Shown here piece after piece: positions 48,901 to 60,900 of a stretch of DNA of 64,000 bases. The stretch comes from Vitellaria paradoxa (Eukaryota > Streptophyta > Magnoliopsida > Ericales > Sapotaceae), in the NCBI GenBank assembly GCA_019916065.1, contig CM034239.1:45710663-45774662 (forward strand). Direction: 5' to 3'. Each line of letters starts with the position of its first letter. The stretch's first letter is position 1. Under the pieces are notes generated by a model. The model searched no databases, was not told the DNA's origin, and saw nothing but the letters and a program-made list of their open reading frames with translations. Made by a program: the position numbers and the translations under genes.

Positions 48901-51900
48901 ATTTCCCCTATGCCAAATTTGTATTAATGATTTGTCGATGGAAAATAAAATGCAGAAATTACATATATAACTATTTTTTCATAGTCAACCTACTAGAAAA
49001 AAATTTGAAATTTTAGACACATTTTATTCGTTGTCTTCTAATTTTTTTAACAGAATAAAAAAAGAATAATTTTAACTTCTTTTATTTTATTTTGCTTTCC
49101 TATCTTTTTTCTCTATTTTTCTTTTCCCTCCACAAATTCAAGATCCAAACACACCACCAAGGCAAGGATTATGCCATGCATTGCACTAAGTTTCAAAAGC
49201 TTCTCGTACGTTCTAAAAATCTCTTTGCTGAAAAGACATATTACATGCATTTAATTTCTTGACTCACAAATTCGAAACTAATGAATCTTTACTAATTAGA
49301 ATATGCTACTGCACTTTCCAAAAACAATATAAAAAACCTGAAAATATTACCTGATGTAGAATATAATTCATTGGTGACCACAACTAATGTCTACCGACTT
49401 GCCAGCCCCATTTGACATTATTCTTACCCAAAAAGCATGGTCGAGGAGAGTTATGGTTAGGTTATCATTACCCACTTTTTTGTGGAGTTGTTGATTAACT
49501 TGATTTCTGTGATGCGAACCCTTGCCTCGGCACTGGTACTGGTTATCACACCAAGTCTTTACATTTCATAAATGTTTAGTGACATTCTCATGTAAATAAA
49601 AGACCAGTTTAATATTTAATTCAAGCCTAAATGTGATTATATGGAGCAAGGTGTTCTCCATGTGAGGTTTCAGATTTGTCCCTTTCTTCATCCCATGCTC
49701 TGCATTGCTGACGTACGCAATAAATGAAAATGTGTCTTAATGCTTATTGCACGTTGAGATCTATAGTAGTACTAGCGGTTGGGCGCACACAATATGTGTG
49801 CAATGTTTAAAAATTTATCTTTAAAAATTTATTTACAAATCAAATGATGATATTTGGTAACCGCTTCAATAGATAATGAACATAATTTGTTGTTAAAAAT
49901 TAAGAAATTTTATTTATTTATTTTGAATTTAAATGCATAGTGGATAGCTAAGGAATTAATAATTCAAGGAGAGCTAAGGAATTAAAAAAAAAAAAAAAAG
50001 GTTAGCACAGCTTTATCTTGAGGGATACACAAAGTGGGGGTTCTTCCTTAATATTATAGTATAGATTATCAATAATTTAAGTGTCACCCTTTTGCATGGG
50101 CATGAAACAAATATTTAGCATCTTATTTATTTTTGTTTAAAAAAATGTATTTATTTAGTTGTAATAATTATGCATGTAAGAAAAATAAGGCTAGTTTTTG
50201 CATTTTGCATTTTCTTGTAGTTATTTATTTCTTTCATCATTGGTTTTTTGTTTATATGCAGAGACATGCTTCCTTCATATCCTGGGTTACGCCTGGTTAG
50301 TACAAATCATTTATGTCCATTTATTTCTTTGATTTCATGCCTTGTACCCCTTGGGTAGATCATATAAGACATGTTGTTTGGTACTCAGTGGACTTAGTGA
50401 CCAATTATTATTTGACAGGTACTAATGAGTGCTACACTTGATGCTGAACGGTTTTCACAGTATTTTGGTGGTTCCCCAATTATCCGAGTCCCTGGGTTCA
50501 CTCATCCTGTAAAAGCATTTCCTCCTTCACAGTGTGGTGCTAATTAATTGTCCATGGCAATATATGTCGTAATCTTTATTATACTGTTATTGCAGGTCAA
50601 AACTTTCTACTTGGAGGATGTACTTACCATTCTGAAAGGGGCAAGAAATAATCACCTTGATTCTAATTCACAAGACACTGCGGTTGAGGAGTCGGCGTTG
50701 ACACAGGAATACAGGATTGCCTTTGATGAGGCTATTGATTTAGCTTGGTCCAATGATGAGTTTGATTCCCTCCTAGAGCTTGTTTCTTCCAAGGGATCCC
50801 CAAAAATTTTTAATTACCAGCATTCATTGAGTGGAGTAACACCACTAATGGTGTTTGTGGGAAAGGGCAGAGTAGGTGATGTTTGCATGCTCCTGTCTTA
50901 TGGAGCAGACTGCAATTTACGTGCCAGTGATGGAACTACTGCACTAGATTGGGCTGAACGGGAGAATCAGGGAGAGGTGGCTGAAATCATTAAAAAACAC
51001 ATGGAAAAAGCCCTTTCTAACTCTGAGAAAGAACAAGAATTACTCAACAAGTATCTATCCACTAGCAATCCTGAGCTTGTTGACTTTGCCCTCATTGAAC
51101 AGTTGTTGAGGAAGATTTGTATTGATTCAAAGGATGGAGCAATTCTTGTTTTCCTTCCTGGGTGGGATGACATAAATAAAACGCGTGAGAAGTTACTTGC
51201 TAAGCCCTTTTTCACAAACCATTCTAAGTTTTTGATAATCTCACTTCACTCAATGGTCCCATCTGTGGAGCAAAGGAAGGTTTTCAGGCGGCCTCCTCCA
51301 GGTTGCCGTAAAATTGTTCTTTCAACTAACATTGCTGAGACTGCTGTCACCATTGATGATGTTGTTTATGTTATAAACACTGGGCGGATGAAAGAGAAAA
51401 GTTATGACCCCTACAGTAACGTATCAACTCTTCAGTCTTCTTGGGTTTCAAAAGCAAGTGCAAGGCAACGAGAGGGACGTGCAGGACGTTGCCAGCCTGG
51501 AATCTGCTATCACCTTTACTCTAAGCTTCGAGCTACTTCATTGCCTGATTTCCAAGTACCTGAAATTAAGAGGATGCCTATTGAGGAAATTTGTTTGCAG
51601 GTAATCATTTCTCCCCCCCTCTTGAATTTGAGCAAGTGATTTAACAAAAATATTCTGCTGTTATATATATATTTATATATAATATATCCATGTGTTCTTT
51701 TCTTGTTTACCACACTTGGGTATGATTTATGGGTTAAAAAGTAGAGATCCCTGTTAGGCTTTGGGTTTGCTCACTAATGGTCACCAATTCAAGTTTCTTT
51801 AGGGCTATTGGAGGCTTACCTGATCATTAATTTCGGAGTTCTAAGAATTAGTTGAGGTGTAGCATGGTTTTAAAAAATGGTGACGACCTATGTAATGGAA

Positions 51901-54900
51901 ACGGAAAATAACGTGTGTAACAGGGAAAAAATGGGGGGTGTAATGGGAACGGAGGAGTCCAAAAATATAAAGTAACTACATTATGTTATGGTAACAGCTG
52001 ATTTTTAAATCTACACTGGGTAAGTTGGTCTAAGCACCCAAAGTTATAAAACCAAAAAAAAAATAGAGAAAATGCTTGTATGCCTTGCCTATTTAGCTGT
52101 AGGTTTTAGCATATGAAAAATTAATTCCTTAGCACTCCAGCATTATTTAGATTGTAATTTTAGGTGTTTCAATAATCAGTTATTAAGGGGTCCTTTGGTA
52201 ATACTGTCATTTTTCTATTTACGTTTATGTGTTTATGTTTTCTGTTGTTGTTTTTTTTCTGAAATGAAAACTGAATTGCGTTTGGAAATACAATTTTGCT
52301 TATAATTACTAATTTTTTATTTTCATAAAATATTTAATTTTATTAGTTTTTAAAAATTAATTTAATTTAATAAATATATATTTAATACTTTAATTTAATT
52401 ATATTATTTATTAAAAACAATTGAATAAAATATAAGTATTATATCATTTAATCAAGTAAATATAAAATATATTAATTATAATTTAATTATATCACTTACT
52501 AAAAATAATTGAATAAAACATATTTCATAATAATTTAAATAATTTAATTACGATATTTATTAAAATAATTTAATACAATATAATTCATATTAGATAAATT
52601 AATTTAATTATTAAATTAATTTAATTATATTACTTACTAAAAATAATTGAATAAAACATATTTCATGATAATTCAAATAATTTAATTACGATATTTATTA
52701 AAATAATTTAATACAATATAATTCATATTAGATAAATTAATTTAATTATTAAATTAATTTAATTTAATTATGATATTTATTAAAAATAATTTAATAAAAT
52801 ATATTTATATTAATTAAATGATTTATTAGATTAAATTAAATTAATATATTTTATTAAAAATAATTTAATAATATATATTTCCTATTAATTAAATTAAATT
52901 AAATTAATTTAATTATTTATTAGAAATAAATTATAAATTATATTACATATTAATTTAATTTAATTATATTATTTATTAAAAATAATTTTTGTTTAATAAA
53001 ATGTTTGAATAAAATAATTTATTTTAATATATTGTAACAAAACTGAAAAATTATTAGAATTAACAATATTTGCAATAGAAAAAAAAAAGAGTGAAAACAC
53101 ATTTTTTCTGTTTACGTTTTTCTATTTAAGTTTTCATTTTTTTGGCAATAAAAAAACGAAAAATTTAATAAACATGTTTCTGTTGCTAGTTTACAAAATT
53201 TTGAAACATAAACAGAAAACATTAATTACAAAGAAAAAAAAAAAGAAACAGAAAGCATAAACATTACTAAATGGGGCTGATTTTTTTGTGATAAAAAATT
53301 ACTGGAGATTGCTAATAAAGTTTATTGGGAAATAAGATGTTAAAAAGTTCTGTGCTCCATTTTTTGAAGTTTGTGGACAATTTTTTTTTTTTTTTTTTTA
53401 CTTGAATTTCAGTTTGTTTATTATGTGGAATTCATGCCAAAGTATTACTGAGCTTTATTACTTCAAATATTATTATTCAACTAATTTTATCTGATTTATC
53501 TTTAAGAAACAAACAAATTTTCAAATTTGACGCCCAAAATCGTTTTTCTAATTAAACATAATCAGTTTTATCAAAGTATTAATGAAAATTTCCATTTTCA
53601 TCAATATGTTGCTTAAACTTATCTATTGTGGTTAAAGTATCTCGTCTAATCCAATTAGTTAGCTTAAATATCAATTTTAAGTTGACTGTTTGAGCTAAAA
53701 ATCTAGGATTATAAACTACATAGGTGATTTCTATAATTTACTCTATACAATTTTATTTGGACATGGTAATAGTCTTCTGCTATTATTGCGTGGTATTTAG
53801 ATAATGCTCTCGGTGCATTTTAAGGGGTCTAGTTGCTAAAATGCACCATTTTAGCAACTCACGGATTTTCAACTCTTTCAATCAAGCCAAATCTTTCAAG
53901 AAAACTTTTCAAGCTCAAGATGTAACTAGAGTTTGAGGAGGACTGTAAGATCAAAGGAGGATATAGGATAATCGAACGTGGTAGTGCATATATTAGGCTT
54001 ATAGTTTTTATGCGGAAAAACTTAGATGGCTGCAGCAGAAATGTTCGAAGCATCTTTGGAATACCAATGGCCATCATCAAATTGGTAGTCATAGAGAAGG
54101 AGCAAGAACTCTGGTTGGTACCATTTTATCCAATGGTATTAGCAGAAAGTTGGAGTTGAGGCTCTTTGCCCCTTTTGGAAGAAGACAAGTTAGGATCCCA
54201 GAATTGTCTTTCGGGTCTGGTTGAAGTTTTCTCAAGGATATCATCAGCGACTTTTACTTAGGGATCGTTTCTATAACAAAATTAAGTCTCATGCATGGAT
54301 GAATGCTCCTTCTCAGTTAGCAACCTCTAGTGCTCTTAGAGAATCCAAGTTGTATGTTCAATCAGCTGCCCTTCCCAAATGGCGGCTCTCAAACATACGC
54401 AGCACCCATAATGACCTGCATGTCATTGTTAGCCACGAGGATGTTGTGGAGAACAGCATGCTTATGAAAAGGTGCTTAGTTGGCAGATTAGGTGGCCCGG
54501 GTACTGCTAAGATGGAGGTTGCCAAAATTTCAGTGGGTCAATAGAAAATGGAGAATTCTGGAGGAGTTGGTGTTAAGGTTTTGGATGAGGAAAGATTTTT
54601 ATCTATATTTCCCTCCCAGCAGTTAGCTGATAGAATTAAGAGAGAGATTTATGTTATTAATGGGGATCCTCTTTGGTTAGATTCTTGGCACAGTTGGAGT
54701 TGCTGTTTTGGAAGAGGATGGAATGTGAATCTGTTTGGATCAGAGTGTGGGTCTGCCTTTCCATTTATGGAGTGTCAATGTCTTCCAGAGCATAGGCAAT
54801 TTTTGTGGAGGTTTTATGGAATCTGAGTTTGATCCCTGCAATGCTGCCAACTTTAGGTGGCCTAGAATTAAAATCAGAGGTGATGGAAGAAACATCCCTA

Positions 54901-57900
54901 CTTCAGTCAAGATTTTAGTAGGCGAAGTTGTTTATGATTGTCCTATTTGGGTCAAAAGAAGGCCTTGGGTTGATTGGGTAGAAGACTTTTGGGCTTCTGA
55001 AGTTTCCCGGCCACCGGAGGGAAAGAAGAAGGTGGCGCGTGGTTTGGAAGCTGATTCATTGAATCCTCCATCTATTGGAAATCGGAAAAGGTAAGGAGTT
55101 ATTAAAGTTTGGGGCGGGAAAACCTGGAAGGCAATCAAAGGCTGCAGGGAAGGTTCAATGGATCCAAGTAGGTGGAAAGTCAAACGTATTAAAGAGGATT
55201 AAAATACCAAAAGTCTCTCTAATAGGCCAGCAAGTAGTTAATAGGTTTGATGCTCTGAATGTAATTAATGATGAGGACCATATTACTGTGATGCTAGAAT
55301 GATTCCCTATCAGGTGACAATATTAATGGAGGGGAGACTGTTGCCTTTGGAGGTTATGTCAGTTCTACTGATAGTTGGAAGTTTTATGGGAGAAAGTACA
55401 ATTCTAGGAAAAAAACAGGAGCAATGTCATCCCTTGACCAAATGATCTTATCTCCACGGGCTCCTCCGCCTGTGAAGATTCCAGTGGTCAATCCTTCAAT
55501 TGACGATCCTCTTGTTGAAAACATTGGATCTCCTGTTGGGTCTTTGTTGGTTCCTTTTGGATTTTAGGAATCAGCACTTGGGGAAGTTCTTGAATGCCAA
55601 CCTTTGGTAGCAGTAGGGCCAGCTGAAGAGTGGCCTGATGATAATCATTTGTTGCTAGAGAATTGTGGGAAGGATCAAAATAGATCTCATCATGGGTGAT
55701 TAATCGTATGAAGTCTTTCAAAAAGATTTTGGGTATCTCAAGTGAAGGATTCGAAGAACAAATAATCTCTCTTGCAGTTTATTGAAGAAAAAAGGAAGAA
55801 GGGGAATAGTAGCCAGTAGAAGCTCCCAAGAGCAGGGTAAAGGGAGGTGCAAGGGAGCTGAGAAATCTTCAATGTTCTATTACCTATGATAAAGATGATA
55901 GGGAGCTTTTTAATGAGAAAGGAAGAAGGGGTGAGTCTTTATCCTTATGTCTGCTATGAAACCCAAAATCCTAAGCTGGAATGTTAGGGGTTGTTGTGGT
56001 AAAGAGAAGAGGATGGTGATCAAATCTGTTATCGTTAGGCAGCATCCTGATATAGTTGTCTGCAGGAAACCAAACTGAGCAGGGTTGATGATCAAACTGT
56101 TAGGACTCTTTGGGGTGGGGGTTGGTGCAAGTGGTTAGCTCTGGAGTCTGCTGGGGCCTCGGGAGGCATTCTGCTCATGTGGGACAGCGGGAAACTGCAA
56201 GCTTTGGATTATGAGATTGGTTCTTTTTCCATTTCTTGCTAGTTCAGCACATGGAGGAGGACATTTCTTGGTCCTTTACGGGAATCTATGGGCCTGTGAT
56301 TAAACTTTGGAAGTCAGATTTTTGGACGAAGTGGGAGCTGCAGTTTATAGGTCGAATCTGCCATGTGCTTGGGGGGTGACTTTAATATGACTAGAGGCAT
56401 AGAGGATAAATGCAAAAGAGAACAAGGCAGATGGACATTTTCTCTGATTTCATTGAAGACCTACAATGCATTGATCTGCCTTTAAATGGAAGTAGATTCA
56501 CTTGGAGCAACAGTTTGTGCAAGTCTAGGATTGACAGATTTCTGGTCTCTTCTGATTAGGAGGATTTATTCCCTGCTGTTCTTCAGAAAACCCTTCCATA
56601 GTTGGCTTCAGATCACTCCCCTCTTTTGCTGGATGGGGGAGGTATAAAAGATGGTCCAAAGTCTTTCAGATTTGAAAACATGTGGTTGCAGGCTAAAGGT
56701 TTCAAGGATATGGTTGCTCATTGGTGGCAGAATTACCATTTTGAGGGAACTGCTAGCTACAGATTGTGTCAGAAGCTGAGGGCTCTAAAGTCAAACCCGA
56801 AAATCTGGAACATTGAGGTGTTTGGAAGGATAGCACAGCAGAAAGCCCAACTGGAAAAAGACATTAAGCTCGACTGGCTGGATGATGGTGGTTTATTATC
56901 TGAAAAAGGAAGATCTCTGTGGCAAGATAATAATGAGATTAATAGTTTAATTAAAGTGGAGGAAATAAGCTGGAGGCAAAAGTCCGGAATCCGTTGGCTC
57001 AAAGAAGGAGATCGCAACACAAAATTCTTCTATAAAATGGCTTCCGCGAACAAGAGGAGGAATGATTAGACAAGGGATGATTAGACAGAGTATTGTGGAT
57101 TTTTACAAGAAGCTGTTTGCGGAAGAAGAAAATTGGAGGCCGTTAGTAAATGATCGGGAATTTTCTCGGCTCAGCTCCTCTGCAGTTGATTGCCTAGAGC
57201 TTCCTTTCACAGAACCAGAGGTATTCCAGGCGTTGATGGAATTAAATGGTGATAAAGCCCCTGGCCCTAATGGATGGACAATGGTTTTTTTTTTAAAAGA
57301 TGCTGGGCTATTCTTAAGGAAGACCTGCTAGCTGTCTTTAGAGAATTCCATTGCAACTGTAGATTTGTACAAGTTTGAACTCAACCTTCATTGCACTAAT
57401 TCCTAAGAAGAATGGAGCTGTGGAATTAAAGGATTTCAGGCCAATTAGTCTAGTGGGAGCAGTCTACAAGCTACTGTCAAAAGTTCCAACTAATAGGCTG
57501 AAACAGGTAATTGATAGTCTCATCTCTGAATCTCAGCATGCTTTTGTCAAGGGTAGGCAGATTTTGGATGCAATTCTAATTGCAAATGAGGTCCTGCATT
57601 CCATAATCAAAAGCAAAGGTGTTGGCTTGGTCTGCAAATGGATATTGAAAAAGCTTACGACCATGTAAACTGGAAATTCCTGCTACATTTGCTGAGTAGA
57701 ATGGGCTTTGGGGAAAGATGGTGTCAATGGATAAACTGGTGCATTTCTACTGCCAGATTCTCAGTCTTGATAAATGGATCTCCTGAAGGTTTTTTTCCTT
57801 CCTCTCGAGGGTTAAGACAAGGAGATCCTTTATCTCATTTTCTCTTCATTTTGGTAATGGAGGTTCTCAGCAGGATGTTAAATAAGGCTGTGGAGGCAGG

Positions 57901-60900
57901 CTTCATTGAGTTTCCCTGTGCAAAACAGCAGGCAGAGCCTCAGCATTTCACACCTGCTGTTTGCAGATGATTCTATAGTCTCTGGGGCTTATTTGCTTCA
58001 GCTTGGACATCTTCGCTGCATCCTTCTGGGGTTCGAAGCTGTCACTGGCCTTAAAATTAACTCAGTAATCGTCCTGCTTGTGGGATTCAATTCTAATGTG
58101 GAGGATTTTGTAGCTGTTCTTGGTTGTAATATTGAGTCCCTTCCTACTATTTATTTGGGTATGATCATAGGAGCAAATTTCAGGTCTAAACAAATCTGGG
58201 AACCTGTTATTGAGAGGTGCAGAAATAGATTGGCTGGGTGGAAAGCTAATTATTTATCAACGGGAGCGAGGGTCACCTTGATCAAGAGTGTTCTATCTAG
58301 CCTTCCCACCTATTTTTTTTCACTCTTTCCTGCCCTATGAGTGATCTAAAGGAAATTGAGAGGTTGCAAATAATTTCCTTTGGGGTAGAAGTGAAGGAGT
58401 TTTCAAGCACAACTTAGTGGACTGGAAAATTGTTTGCAACCCCATTCATATGGGGGGAGCTGGTATTAGGCAGCTTAAGTTGCACAATGAAGCTCTTAGG
58501 GGAAAATGGTTTTGGAGATTTGCTCATGAACAATCTAGCCTTTGGAGGCGTTTGATTGAGACCAAATATGGAGTTGTAAAAGGCGGTTGGAAATCTGCTG
58601 CAGGGCCCCCATCTTTTGGTGCCAGTTTATGGAGAAGTTTAAGCAAGATATGGTCGAGATTTGAGAGTTGTTTATCTTGAAAGGCGGGAAGGGGGGATAG
58701 GACATTGTTTTGGAAACATAACTGGTTGACAGGTGGAAGCCTTTTCGATGTTTTTCCTGACATTTATGCCATTAGTTTCGACAAGAATGCTTTGGTTTCA
58801 GATTATTCATCAGGGACCGGCTCTAACAGAATTTGGAATGTTTAGTTGCGAAGGAATCTGAATGATTGGGAAGTGGATAGTTTCAGGACTTTGATGGAAA
58901 TCCTTTATTCTTGCCCAATGGAAGACTCGGCAGATGCACTGAGATGGAAGCATTCAGAGCATGAAGATTTCTCAGGCAATTCCTTTTATCTGTTCTTGCA
59001 GAGTGGAGAGGAGGATATTTTTCCTTGGATGAAATTATGGAAGGCCCCTGTACCTACAAGAGTCATTTTTTTCTCTTGGTGTGCTATTAGGGGAAGGATT
59101 TTGATTATGGATAATCTTAAGCGACGGGGTTATTCTATTGTTAATAGGTGTCCTTTATGTCTTAGACAAGAGGAATCTATTGATGATACTCATTCACTGT
59201 GTTTGGGTCACTGAAATTTGGAGCTTAATTCTTTCATGCTTTGGCGTTCAAATGTCTTTTCCCATAGGCTTAAAAAGTTTTCTTCTAACTTAGTGGGGAC
59301 AACCTATGGGCAGGAGAAAGAGGAAGATTTGGAATACAATCCCGTATTGTCTTTTCTGGTTGATCTGGAAGGAACGTAATAGAAGAATTTTCGAAAATCA
59401 GAAAGGACTATTTTGCATTCCAAAAGTGTATTTCTTTCTTGTTTGTTTTTGGGTAGAGGATGGAAAAGAGATAGATCTTAGCTCCTTTTTTATTTTCATA
59501 GGTAGTATAAAATAAGAAGGGATTTGATGTAATTCGTTTTTTCCGAGGCATCTCTTCGATACTTGTAATAAAAATCTTACTTATCTTTTCAAAAAAAAAA
59601 AAAAAAATCTAGGATTCATTTGATCCTCTTGATAGTGGAAAAAACATTTTGTTATTTTTTTTCCTAGAGTCGAAGTCAAACAGGTTTCTGTTTTGTGTTT
59701 TCAAGATTTTTTTGAGAACAAATTTCCAAAACTAGTATTTCAGCCAAATGCGCTAAGTTTTTGAAGATCTTTTAATGAAAGACAAATGCTTTACTAGAGG
59801 TGAATCTAATTCTTCTAGTTACAAGTAACACTAACATAGGGTATGCTTGTTTTGCCAATTTGTTTCCTCTTACAAAGAAGTAAAAATTCCAGCTCAAGGT
59901 ATCTTAGTAGTTTATGCTGACAATTGTTATAGATTGTTAAAATCATACTATATGAACAATAATGAATCTGTTTTTTTCTCGATGAATTTACTTGCTGGAT
60001 GAATTTGCTACTGATGCAATGTAGTGGGTTCCATGCCCCACTACAAGTAGTAGAAATTCTGGCTCGATGTGGTGAAGAATAGTCGAAACTGGAAATTAAT
60101 AGATGTCTACAAGATAATAGCTTACAAATACCATAATGCTTTACTTGCAGGATGAATTCACTTAACATGACAACACTGGTGTGGGACCCATTTGAGTACC
60201 AAGATATGGGTCCTGTGTTTACAAAGAAGGATTCATCTTACAAAAACTAAAAATCTAGTTCAAGATTTATTGAATCGTATAAATTGAAAATAATTGGACT
60301 GTCAACAGAATAATACTAAATGGATTGAATAATGCTCAACTTATGGGAGGAATTCACCTCACTTGTATATCTTGTTGAACAGTGGAATCCGTTTGAGTAA
60401 TAGATGCAGGTCCCATTCTCTTGTAACTATGGAACCAAACCAAACCAAACCAAACCAAACCAAACCAAGTCTTTTCCCACTAGGTGGGGCTTGTAACTAT
60501 GGAAATCAAATATAATTTAATTTAATCCTGTTAGTAGCTTATTGTTTGTTTATTATTGCACACAATGGGTAGGATTATGAAATTTATTAACATCTAATTG
60601 AAAAATGGGATTAATGTAATTATATTTTTTATTGTCTTAAATGAAAAATTATATGGATGGCTTGTTTTAGGTTTCTTTTGTGTTGTGTGTGTGTGTGTGT
60701 TCCCAATTCATTTGTGCGTATATGGATAATTTTATAGTTTGAAAGTGAAAATTTTAAAAACAAATAAAGATATATGTTCAAATAAGCATCAAATGGCTAA
60801 TCAACTTTTGTGGGAGATATTAATTAAATGATAAGGTTAACAATATCTTGTTTAAATTCAAATTTAAAAGAACCTATAGTAAGGAATTTAAACTGGAATG

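Larger units (their letters stand above)
53711..59607 (+). mobile_element. Near full-length L1-type LINE in helicase intron 12
   Basis: About 5.9 kb in the same orientation as the helicase gene. It has, in order, an ORF1 region with a DUF4283-like stretch, an endonuclease ([10 protein letters not shown] at about 55962), reverse transcriptase, a zinc-knuckle zf-RVT C-terminus, the tail AATAAAAATCTTACTTATC, and poly(A) at 59591-59607. The sequence AAAAATCTAGGATT occurs at 53697-53710 and again at the poly(A) junction (about 59603-59616), a convincing target-site duplication that defines both ends. Frame breaks and stops in both ORFs show that it is inactive. Confidence 0.85.

Noticed and set aside
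60435..60470. CRISPR or satellite array of CCAAA units
   Set aside because: It is a simple pentanucleotide tail of an RTE insertion in a plant nuclear genome; no spacers exist.
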